NCBI GenBank assembly: GCA_000783305.1
Contig: JROE01000010.1
Span: forward strand, 153,914 to 217,913
DNA: 64,000 nucleotides
Direction: 5' to 3'
Origin: Sphingobacteriaceae bacterium DW12
GTDB taxonomy: Bacteria; Bacteroidota; Bacteroidia; Sphingobacteriales; Sphingobacteriaceae
The notes under the pieces are model-generated. The model was given only the letters and a program-made list of their open reading frames with translations. It was not told the origin of the DNA and did no database searches. Shown piece by piece: positions 32,364 to 40,647 of the stretch. The stretch's first letter is position 1. Each line of letters opens with the position of its first letter. Made by a program: the position numbers and the translations under genes.

Positions 32364-34844
32364 TTAAATACTTATTTGGTCTTTAATATTCTTCTTTTTT
32401 TGATTGTTAACTGCAATCCATATGGCGCCAAGTAATCCCAATACCAAAATTACCGAGGCTATTGCGGAAAGAAGATTGGTGACTTGAACCGATTGTGGGG
32501 CGAAGATAAATTCAATCTTATGATTACCACCCGGCACTTGCAATGCTCTTAAGATGTAATCTGCACGAATGATGGGCACTTCTTTTCCATCAATATATGC
32601 TTTCCATCCTTTTTCATAAAAAACTTCTGAGAACACGGCAAGTGCATCATTTGGAGCGGAGTACTCATACTTCAAGGTATCTGGATGATAAGAGGTCAAT
32701 GCTATAGTTGAATTGGTCGGCCTTCCTAAGCGACTAGCATCTATCCTATCCTTAAATTCTTGATTAACAAAAGCCTCTTTTTTAGGATCAAAGCTACCAA
32801 TAGCTTGCATCTCTTCGGCATTGTCTTTGACAAACGTAACCTTCTCCACAAACCAAGCATTGCCTGGTGCTGTGCTTCTCCGCACCACCTTTTGCGCCCC
32901 ATTGGAAGGGTCTGCTGTAATCAAATAACGTACATTAAACATGTCGAGGACATCTTCATTTAACGCTCCATTAAATTGATGTTCTAGAATTTCCTGAAAC
33001 CGCATCATTTTGGCAGCGTGATATCCACCTAAATTCTTATGAAAGTAAGAAGCGGTAGCATCCGAAAATGCATTGGTCGTCAAATCTAATACACGATAGC
33101 TTGGATCTGCATCCAAACGGATGAGCTGATCAACTTCTCGCTCAGCAATACGAGCTGTAGATGGATTTGAAAAGGAATCGTCATTTAAATAACGCTTATC
33201 GACCGACCAAAGATCTGTCAAAAACACAATTCCTAAACCTGCTACAAGAACTGCATAACTAAGTTTTTTCTTTAAAAAGAACCATACTAGACCAAACGTA
33301 ATGGCTACAATAAATAAAGAACGCCATGCATCTTTACTAGCGAGAGCCGCACGATCCTTCACAATAGCAGTAACGGTCTCATTGGCAAGAGCGCGATCAC
33401 CAATCTCCCGTGTCAGCCCATCCACTAGTGCTTGATGGTTCGAACTGCGGAGGCCTAAAAACATATCAGGCATCAAGGCAACCAATAGACAAAGTCCGCC
33501 AATTCCTATAAAAGTATATAAGGTTTTTTTCTGTATGCTTTTATCTTCAGCTGTCTGAGTAATTAATTCATTTACACACAAAATAGCTAATACAGGAATC
33601 AACAAAGCAGCTATGACCAGAATGGATTCTACGGCTCTAAACTTGTTATACATTGGAAAGTAATCAAAGAATAAATCCGATATAAATGGTAGATGGCGTC
33701 CAAAGGACAAGAAAATAATAAGCACGGTAGCACTGAATATCCACCACTTTATCCGCCCCTTAACAACGAAGAGCCCCAATATAAAGAGGAATAATACTCC
33801 AGCCCCGAAATACCATGGTCCGGCGGTAATCCGCTTTTCTCCCCAATAGGACGGCATTTGACGCGCTATCTGGGTAGCCTGTACTGTGGGGGTTCCTTTA
33901 GATTCGAAAAGCTTAGCGACATTGGATTTTTCGTCGAAGACACCTTGTGTACGACCGCCATAAGCATTTGGAATCAAAAAGGTCATAGTCTCACCGACAC
34001 CTTGGCTCCAATCATAAGCATAACTGCGATCTAGGCCTTTCTGCTCATTGGTCTCATCGACTTTAATTATATTCGCCTTTCCTCGAGTCGAATATTTGCT
34101 ATATTCATAGGTGGGATACAAAACCGACGCATTGACCAAAATAGCCAAGGCTACAGCAATGACTTGTACCCCGGTAGCTTGTAGAAATCCTTTTATCCGC
34201 TTTTCTTTGATAGCATGATACAATTCGATGCCAACCAAGATTAAAAGTGCTATGAAAAGATAGTAAGTGACCTGAATGTGATTGACTCGTATCTCTAAAG
34301 CCATGGTCAGCGCCAAAATAGACCCCCCAAGTAAATACTTACCTCGATAACAGAGAATAATAGCACCTATAATGGGAGCCATATAGGCAATGGCATAGGC
34401 TTTATTGACGTGTCCTGCTTCAATATAAATGAAATTATAGGACGTAAATGCTACGGCTATGGCTCCGACCGCAGCCAACCATGGCCTAACACGGAGTACG
34501 GAAAAGAGAAAATATGCCCCGAAAAGATACAGCAACACCACATCAATGGGGGTAGGAAAGACCGTCTTGAGCGCTCTGGAAATATATGTCCCGACATTGC
34601 TACTGTGTTCGGCCCAAATCTGATACGTCGGCATACCGCCAAACATGGAATTTGTCCAGTTGGGGGCATGGCCATCTTTTGCCCTATAATCAAAAAGCTC
34701 CTTCTGACTTGCCTCTGCTTGTAGCACATCGTGCTGCGCCAAGGTCTTACCTTGCCAGATCGGTGTGAAATAAAAAAACACCAGGACGATGAATATTCCA
34801 ATAATCGCAAAGTGTACCGCGTTTTCCTTAAACCAATTTTTCAT
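32364..34844 (-). CDS. YfhO family polytopic membrane protein
   Basis: 826 residues with an N-terminal membrane helix, a large extracytoplasmic loop containing APNWTNSMFGGMPTYQIWA, and about a dozen membrane segments in the first 540 residues. A soluble domain (FEILEHQFNGALNEDVLDMFNVRYLI; YHPDTLKYEYSAPNDALAVFSEVFYEKGWKAYIDG) and a final helix follow. This is the YfhO/GT-C-like architecture; a role in lipid-linked sugar transfer to envelope polymers is known for some members and inferred here. It is monocistronic, with a terminator in rnhB. Confidence 0.88.
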   Translation of the reverse strand: MKNWFKENAVHFAIIGIFIVLVFFYFTPIWQGKTLAQHDVLQAEASQKELFDYRAKDGHAPNWTNSMFGGMPTYQIWAEHSSNVGTYISRALKTVFPTPIDVVLLYLFGAYFLFSVLRVRPWLAAVGAIAVAFTSYNFIYIEAGHVNKAYAIAYMAPIIGAIILCYRGKYLLGGSILALTMALEIRVNHIQVTYYLFIALLILVGIELYHAIKEKRIKGFLQATGVQVIAVALAILVNASVLYPTYEYSKYSTRGKANIIKVDETNEQKGLDRSYAYDWSQGVGETMTFLIPNAYGGRTQGVFDEKSNVAKLFESKGTPTVQATQIARQMPSYWGEKRITAGPWYFGAGVLFLFILGLFVVKGRIKWWIFSATVLIIFLSFGRHLPFISDLFFDYFPMYNKFRAVESILVIAALLIPVLAILCVNELITQTAEDKSIQKKTLYTFIGIGGLCLLVALMPDMFLGLRSSNHQALVDGLTREIGDRALANETVTAIVKDRAALASKDAWRSLFIVAITFGLVWFFLKKKLSYAVLVAGLGIVFLTDLWSVDKRYLNDDSFSNPSTARIAEREVDQLIRLDADPSYRVLDLTTNAFSDATASYFHKNLGGYHAAKMMRFQEILEHQFNGALNEDVLDMFNVRYLITADPSNGAQKVVRRSTAPGNAWFVEKVTFVKDNAEEMQAIGSFDPKKEAFVNQEFKDRIDASRLGRPTNSTIALTSYHPDTLKYEYSAPNDALAVFSEVFYEKGWKAYIDGKEVPIIRADYILRALQVPGGNHKIEFIFAPQSVQVTNLLSAIASVILVLGLLGAIWIAVNNQKKKNIKDQISI

Positions 34845-35002
34845 CCGTATAAATTTGTCTTTAGTAGGTGCTGAAGCTATCAGATGTATTCTACCACTAT
34901 GTGGTTTGAAAAATCATGATCGTTTCATTTGTTCTTTAAATAGGTTGTATTTAATGATTAAGGCTCAAAAATATACAAATCATTTTAAAATTCGTTAGAA
35001 TT

Positions 35003-35044
35003 AAAAAAAGGATTTAGGCGATATGTCAGCCTAAATCCTTTTTT
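35003..35044 (-). terminator. trkA terminator
   Basis: A strong stem (GGATTTAGGC / GCCTAAATCC, extended by A/T pairs) with a 9-base loop, flanked by A6-7 on one side and T6 on the other, so it may work in both directions. It lies 28 bases after the trkA stop. Confidence 0.8.
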
Positions 35045-35071
35045 CACAAATATAAACGCTCTAGGTGTCTA

Positions 35072-35758
35072 TTATTCTCCTTTTTGGATTAGCTTTTTGA
35101 TATTCGAAAACTCGCCAAATAGCACCAATATATCAGCCTCCCTGAGCAAAGTATCAGATTTTGCAATACCCGTAGCTTCTTTTACCAACACCGTCTTGCC
35201 TTTTTCATTGACCTCGTTTTGGCTGACTGTGGTCAGAACAATAACGCCATAAGTATTAGTCAAGTTGGCTTCCTGCAATGTCATACCAACATATTTGGGC
35301 GGTACCCTCGTCTCGACGATGCTATATTTGTCCGAAATTTTGAAAGAATCCACTATATCCACATTGTCCAGCCTCATCGCCAAACGTTCTGCAGCCTCTT
35401 CTTCTGGCATAATATATTCATCAATAGCCATGGCTTCCATCACGGTTTTTTGAAGATCCGAAACGACTCGTCCAATGATGCGTTTCACGTGAAGCTGCTT
35501 CAAAAGTGCTGTGGTCAACATGGAGGCACCCTCGTCTTCACCAATCGCTACAATAACGGCATGGCTATCCCGCAACGGTAAAGAGCTAACGGACTCTCGA
35601 TCGGTCGTATCCATACAAACGGTGTGTGTGACTCGATCTTTGAGTTGCTCGACAATGGCAATATTCCGATCAGCACCGATTACTTCATGCCCCAGTTCAG
35701 TAAGATGAATGGCTAATGACCGCCCAAAGTGCCCCAATCCCAATACTATATATTTCAT
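35072..35758 (-). CDS. trkA: TrkA/KtrA family potassium uptake regulatory subunit
   Basis: 228 residues: an RCK N-terminal Rossmann domain (KYIVLGLGHFGRSLAIHL, with GLGHFG and a D in VIGADRN at the end of strand 2) and a C-terminal RCK-C domain (VETRVPPKYVGMTLQEANL). Such subunits bind NAD(H)/ATP/c-di-AMP-type ligands and gate the TrkH/KtrB channel. The channel gene lies immediately upstream on the same strand. Between them are two copies of a leader repeat, and the trkA ATG belongs to the proximal copy. Confidence 0.93.
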   Translation of the reverse strand: MKYIVLGLGHFGRSLAIHLTELGHEVIGADRNIAIVEQLKDRVTHTVCMDTTDRESVSSLPLRDSHAVIVAIGEDEGASMLTTALLKQLHVKRIIGRVVSDLQKTVMEAMAIDEYIMPEEEAAERLAMRLDNVDIVDSFKISDKYSIVETRVPPKYVGMTLQEANLTNTYGVIVLTTVSQNEVNEKGKTVLVKEATGIAKSDTLLREADILVLFGEFSNIKKLIQKGE

Positions 35759-35880
35759 CTAATTATTTGTTTTTTAGTTGTTGATGAGAGCTCAAATCAA
35801 TAATATTGTCCTTCGTGTAAATATTATTCACTTCTCGGTTTCATCTAATTATTTGCTTTTTTTTTTGTTGATGAGAGCTC
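35753..35880 (-). repeat. Duplicated trkA leader unit (two copies)
   Basis: Copies at 35753-35793 and 35839-35880 (86-base period). On the minus strand both read GAGCTCTCATCAACAA, an A-rich tract, then CAAATAATTAGATGAAA. The proximal copy contains the trkA ATG; in the distal copy ATGAAA continues as CCGAG. The core matches the pair in front of fabD, while the part next to the start codon is specific to each locus. At the distal copy the core is extended to the perfect palindrome GATGAGAGCTCTCATC. Confidence 0.8.
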
Positions 35881-35884
35881 TCAT
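35849..35884 (-). CDS. Possible 11-residue upstream ORF in the trkA leader
   Basis: The ATG at 35884 opens MRALINKKKSK, stopping just before the distal ATGAAA. The peptide core RALINK is the same as in the fabD leader ORF. Translation is unproven. Confidence 0.2.
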   Translation of the reverse strand: MRALINKKKSK

Positions 35885-35937
35885 CTCTAAATGATATTAT
35901 TTTGTCCGCAACTCCTAATAGGATGTCTTCCTAAACA

Positions 35938-37716
35938 CTAAAATAGAATTTTTTCGCTCGGATATACATAATTCCGATTTCGGATATTTTTAATAAAGGC
36001 CACAAGTAAGGTGAGCGTGCCCACACGTCCAACAAACATGGTGGTAATGATAATGATTTTACTTGCAGGACTTAAAGAGGGAGTCACGCCCAAAGAAAGC
36101 CCACAAGTGGTATAGGCAGAAACCGCTTCGAATAGCAACTCCTTCATACTCCTACTTGGGTCAGAAAAATTAAGTAGCACAAAAGAGAATCCAATTGTCA
36201 AAACAGAAAGTAGAATGATTGCAAAAGCCTTATTAACAGATTCCGGAATGATGCGCCGTCTAAATAAATCGATAGAATCCTTACCTCTGGCTAAAGAGAA
36301 AATATTGAGAATAGCTATGGCAACTGTCGTTACCTTGACTCCACCTCCTGTCGAACCGGGAGAGGCTCCAATCCACATCAAAGAGGTAATCATAATCAAG
36401 GTGGGGCCACTTAAAAAATTAAGATCTATGCTGTTGAACCCGGCCGACCTGGAGGCATTTGTCATAAAAAAAGCGGATACCATCTTCCCATATAGATTAT
36501 GGTCTTGATCCAAGGTCTTGGTGTACTCAAATAAAAAGTAGGAACTCGTCGCAAGGACTACTACAACTAAGTTACAGATAAGAATAAACTTCGAATTGAA
36601 GCTAAATGTCCAAGGCTTGTGGACAAAATTACGTTTAAGAACAATCTTATAAAATAATGCCTGGAGTTTGGTCTTTGTGTAGGTATAAAAATTATAAACA
36701 GTCCCAAATCCTAAACCTCCGAAAACAAAAATCATCGCCAAAGCTAGTTGAAAGTTATAATTATAGCGATAGTCCGCATGTTGAATACCGTTCTCCAAAA
36801 TAGAAAATCCTGCATTACAAAACGAAGATACGGCATGAAAAACGGAGAAAAAAATCTGCTCACCGACAGAATCGAATAGTCTAGCATCTAGGGTGAAGTA
36901 AATAGAAATGGCTCCAATAAATTCAAAAAGTAACGTAATGAAGATAATGGTAAGCAAAGTGCTAATCACTGAATTGAGCTTATTCTCTTCAAGAATCTCA
37001 CCAAACATCAATTGATTCTTAAAGGAAAATCCACCTGAGAAAAAATAACCAAAAAAACCTGTAAATGTCATGATGCCAAGCCCTCCGACCTGAATCAGAA
37101 CAAGAACAACAGTCTGGCCAAACATTGAAAAATTGGTCGAAATATCGGTGACAGACAATCCGGTGATACATACGGCGCTCGTCGCCATGAATAAGGCGTC
37201 AATAAAGGAGAGGGGGGCTACAAGTGTGGTTCGGGGTAACATCAAAAGCAGCGTGCCTATCAGAATGAAAACTAAAAAACTGATGACAAATAAAATGGTA
37301 GGGTTGAAATAGAAATTATCAAAGAAGAGACTATTCTTGGATAAGGCTGACAAAAATATGAGATAAATGCCGAGATATACCCATTCTTCCTGTCTTAGAT
37401 AGGATAAGGATTCACTACCAGAAAGTCTAGCAATGATGATGACAAAGAAATAAACGATAATTGTCAATCCAGCGATATGTTGAATTTTGACTTTCTTTTG
37501 GACCCAAATAGAGGACAAGGTCTGAAAGGCCTCCAATGTAAAAAGACCATAAAACATGGCATGTATGACGTTCTCGAAAATGTTGGCAAGCTTGGCATCA
37601 GTAATATATCCCACGTGGAGAATAACGGCAAAAGCACAAATCATGCTCACGTAGAACATGATGATATCTACAACCCGATTATTATACTTGAAAATAAACT
37701 TTAAGAAACTTAACAT
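35938..37716 (-). CDS. TrkH/KtrB family potassium channel subunit
   Basis: 592 residues. The TrkH/KtrB selectivity-filter repeats are visible, for example TSAVCITGLSVTD near residue 185, SSFCNAGFS near 325, a third TNASRSAGFNSIDL near 415 and a last SAYTTCGLSLGV near 545. About 140 N-terminal residues form extra membrane helices before the KtrB-like core, making this longer than typical KtrB. It pairs with the downstream trkA gene for Na+/H+-linked K+ uptake. It lies 3 bases after the AsmA-like gene. Confidence 0.92.
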   Translation of the reverse strand: MLSFLKFIFKYNNRVVDIIMFYVSMICAFAVILHVGYITDAKLANIFENVIHAMFYGLFTLEAFQTLSSIWVQKKVKIQHIAGLTIIVYFFVIIIARLSGSESLSYLRQEEWVYLGIYLIFLSALSKNSLFFDNFYFNPTILFVISFLVFILIGTLLLMLPRTTLVAPLSFIDALFMATSAVCITGLSVTDISTNFSMFGQTVVLVLIQVGGLGIMTFTGFFGYFFSGGFSFKNQLMFGEILEENKLNSVISTLLTIIFITLLFEFIGAISIYFTLDARLFDSVGEQIFFSVFHAVSSFCNAGFSILENGIQHADYRYNYNFQLALAMIFVFGGLGFGTVYNFYTYTKTKLQALFYKIVLKRNFVHKPWTFSFNSKFILICNLVVVVLATSSYFLFEYTKTLDQDHNLYGKMVSAFFMTNASRSAGFNSIDLNFLSGPTLIMITSLMWIGASPGSTGGGVKVTTVAIAILNIFSLARGKDSIDLFRRRIIPESVNKAFAIILLSVLTIGFSFVLLNFSDPSRSMKELLFEAVSAYTTCGLSLGVTPSLSPASKIIIITTMFVGRVGTLTLLVAFIKNIRNRNYVYPSEKILF

Positions 37717-37719
37717 CCT

Positions 37720-39504
37720 CTACTTCTTATCTTTTTCTTTATCCTTCTTCTTAAAGAGCTTGTTAAAGAATGTTTTGGTCTTGCTTACAGTGCCTGTAGC
37801 CTTCTCCGCTGTGCCCATTAATTTGGCCTCCCGTTCAGGACTCATCCCTACACACTCCTTAATACCTGCAAGCAAGCTTTGCCAAAGGGTCTTGAAAAAT
37901 GTGTGCTGCGCTACACGTTTATAGTTGACATGTCCCACATGATAGATTTTATTCGCATCGGGATTGCTGTCATTCAGCAGAATATTATTGACTAGAAAGG
38001 AAACGGCCAACTTGGTCGAAGCTTTTTTCTCCCCCAATTCAATCAAATTAATCTTCAAATGATTGTAATCAAACTTAAATGTACCCCAATTGCGATGGTC
38101 ATTGGCTTGAAAATCAAATTCAATCTTTTGAATATTGCCTGAGGCAATCTCTACGTTGAGGAGTGGTCTTAAAATTCGGTTGAATGCTGTTGCATTCATT
38201 GCTCCAAGATTACCACTATAGGTGTGCACACCATTTTTACTTAGCATATCGAACCCAAACTTGACATGTAAGACCCCTCTATCCATCACTTTGGCAAAGA
38301 GATCTGCACGCATCCATTTATTCTTGGCAAGAGCCACAGAGTCGTTGGTCACATTTGTCAAATATCCTCGGGCCTGATTGAAGGAAATGGAGCCTTCACG
38401 CATATATTTTTTACTAAATTCGGAATAGGTTACGTCAACATGTTCCAAAAAAACAGTATCTAGTCGGATCAAACTTTTCATCTGCAGAATGCGCTGATGA
38501 GGGGCCTGTCCGATTTTACTTGTCGGAGGTCCCGGAAATCTTTTGTCCGCAGCAATGCGTACGGAACCATTCTTTACCTGCATACGCTTGGCAATAACCT
38601 GCTTATTACGCATGAGACTTTTAAAATCCAACTGCTCCAACCGTAGGGTATCAAATTGAATGGTACTGATGCTTCCGCCTTTTCCTTTTTTTTGATAGAA
38701 AGCTTCTTTTTTGAGTGCTGGAGCATAAGAGACCTTGGTCAACAATATATTCTGTTCTTCGGTATTGATCTTTAATTTTTCAAACTTGGCCTTATAAAGT
38801 CCGCCGGGTAAGGTATATTCAAACTCAGGAATCTCCAAATCTATCATCTTGGTATGATAGAATCGAGCGGAATCATCTATCGACGTCGAGTCAATGAGGA
38901 CGTCACGTACTTTAAGATTGACCTTCTTGATTTCCATGTTCGTCGATTTTCCTTTGTCGAGTTGACTATATTTAAAGTCGATATCACCCACTTCAACCCC
39001 GCCGACCTGTATAGCATTTAAGAATTTCTTGACACTTTCGTAAAGTGTTTTCTGAGGTTTAGTGGAAAGGGTATCATTATAGGCATGGAACTCATTCATG
39101 AGATGTATCTTTGGGCTCTCAAATGCTATTGTCTTTATTTTTAACTTCTTATTCACCAATACTTCGCGAATACTAAAATTGAGTATCTTAATCTTGGAGA
39201 CCTTGATATGCACCCTATTATTCGGGGCTTCTTTGCGGAGGTCCATTTCTTTGTAGATTGTTGAGTCAGGAATGAGCTCAGCATTGGTAACGATTACATT
39301 CCCCAATCCTAAGTTGATATCCAAATCATCATACTTTAATGTATAAAGACTATCACTGGCATTCTTGATGGCCTCTTTAAGTTGATCTTCAACGATAGGT
39401 TTCCAGCGTGTACTGAGGTACCACGTAGCACTCATCAACCCAATGATGATAAACGCAACTATTCCTATAACCCATTTCCAAACTGGTCTCATTGTTCTGA
39501 ACAA
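37720..39504 (-). CDS. AsmA/DUF748-like single-anchor envelope protein
   Basis: 594 residues: an N-terminal membrane anchor (WVIGIVAFIIIGLMSATWYL) and a long beta-rich extracytoplasmic part with repeated strand patterns (IKKVNLKVRDVLIDSTSID; GLYKAKFEKLKINTEEQNILL), resembling AsmA/TamB-like proteins. A Lys-rich C-terminal tail ends the chain. No catalytic motifs are seen. It is the first gene of a three-gene unit with trkH and trkA, although a functional link to K+ uptake is not evident. Family assignment is by architecture, not by a clear motif. Confidence 0.65.
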   Translation of the reverse strand: MFRTMRPVWKWVIGIVAFIIIGLMSATWYLSTRWKPIVEDQLKEAIKNASDSLYTLKYDDLDINLGLGNVIVTNAELIPDSTIYKEMDLRKEAPNNRVHIKVSKIKILNFSIREVLVNKKLKIKTIAFESPKIHLMNEFHAYNDTLSTKPQKTLYESVKKFLNAIQVGGVEVGDIDFKYSQLDKGKSTNMEIKKVNLKVRDVLIDSTSIDDSARFYHTKMIDLEIPEFEYTLPGGLYKAKFEKLKINTEEQNILLTKVSYAPALKKEAFYQKKGKGGSISTIQFDTLRLEQLDFKSLMRNKQVIAKRMQVKNGSVRIAADKRFPGPPTSKIGQAPHQRILQMKSLIRLDTVFLEHVDVTYSEFSKKYMREGSISFNQARGYLTNVTNDSVALAKNKWMRADLFAKVMDRGVLHVKFGFDMLSKNGVHTYSGNLGAMNATAFNRILRPLLNVEIASGNIQKIEFDFQANDHRNWGTFKFDYNHLKINLIELGEKKASTKLAVSFLVNNILLNDSNPDANKIYHVGHVNYKRVAQHTFFKTLWQSLLAGIKECVGMSPEREAKLMGTAEKATGTVSKTKTFFNKLFKKKDKEKDKK

Positions 39505-39606
39505 TTTAAGTTAATCTGATATAAAAACAACGGCTCTAATATTATGTTTTGTTACTAAGTACTATTTTTGTGCTTGTTAAGGTAAATATCTTAATTTTAT
39601 GCAATA

Positions 39607-40647
39607 ATGAGTTATACCCTTCTCCGAAATTATCTGTCCTTTGCTATTATATTGTTGGTCACACTGACGGGATGTCAACGACACCATAAAGAAACCTCGT
39701 TTTACTACTGGAAAACAACGTACGCATCAGACTCCCTCCTGCAAACGAATATACAACATTTGGGTGTTAAAAAACTCTATATGCGTATCATGGACATTGA
39801 TATGGACATGATGGGGCGAGAAGCAGTGCCAATTTCACCGATAAGCTTTACAGATACATTACCCCCAGATGTAGGCATCGTACCAGTAGTATTTATCAAC
39901 ACTAAGATCTTTCAACACATGGACAGCTTAGCCATCAGGAGCTTAGCGCATAAAGTCGTTCCGTTTGTTCGTGAAAAGGTCAAACAAAGCGGGGCAAATT
40001 CCTTTAACGAACTGCAGCTGGACTGTGACTGGACGACTTCTTCTAGAGATAAGTTTTTCTACCTCATCGAATTCATGAAGACTTTCCCGGAATTGGCCAA
40101 TGTGGAGGTAACTTCGACTTTAAGACTTCATCAAATAAAGAACATCAAAAGCAGTGGGATACCGCCGGTATCTCGAGCCACCTTAATGTGCTACAATATG
40201 GGCAATCTCCGAAAGTTTGGTCCACAAAACTCAATATTAAACCAAGAGGACCTCCAACTGTATCTCAAAGATCATCTGGGCAACTATCCTTTAAAACTGG
40301 ATGTGGCGCTTCCGTTATTTGAGTGGTTTGTGGTATTTCGCAATCAGGAATATGCTGGGATTTCCAAAAGAATAGACCGTGAGGACCTCGAAAACAAATC
40401 TTTATTCGCTCATAATCCAAATACCAACCTATATGTACTACGAGAGGATCTTCCGGAAAAGGGTTTATTGAAAAATGATATTATCCGATATGAAACCATT
40501 AGTAAGCAAGAGTTGATGAAAACGGCGTCATTTTTGAAGAGAGAATTGAAAAATGAAGATCGGAAGATTATATTCTACCATTTAGATAAAACAATAATAA
40601 CAAGCTATCCTAATGATGTCCTACAAAAAATCGTTGATATTCTTTAG
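39607..40647 (+). CDS. Lipoprotein with possible TIM-barrel (DUF3142-like) domain
   Basis: 346 residues. A lipoprotein signal ends in VTLTGC near residue 22. The body contains ELQLDCDWTTSSRDKFFYLIE and then LMCYNMGNLRKF, a pattern resembling glycoside-hydrolase-18-like barrels or DUF3142 (an acidic D-x-D-W strand and a late M-x-Y-N strand). I cannot name a substrate. The gene overlaps the 801-residue gene by 35 bases, which suggests coupled expression and a joint role at the cell surface. Confidence 0.6.
   Translation: MSYTLLRNYLSFAIILLVTLTGCQRHHKETSFYYWKTTYASDSLLQTNIQHLGVKKLYMRIMDIDMDMMGREAVPISPISFTDTLPPDVGIVPVVFINTKIFQHMDSLAIRSLAHKVVPFVREKVKQSGANSFNELQLDCDWTTSSRDKFFYLIEFMKTFPELANVEVTSTLRLHQIKNIKSSGIPPVSRATLMCYNMGNLRKFGPQNSILNQEDLQLYLKDHLGNYPLKLDVALPLFEWFVVFRNQEYAGISKRIDREDLENKSLFAHNPNTNLYVLREDLPEKGLLKNDIIRYETISKQELMKTASFLKRELKNEDRKIIFYHLDKTIITSYPNDVLQKIVDIL

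Noticed and set aside
37658..37924. 88-residue plus-strand ORF over the trkH/AsmA-like junction
   Set aside because: Entirely antisense to two coding ends; Lys-rich tail and membrane start explain its composition.
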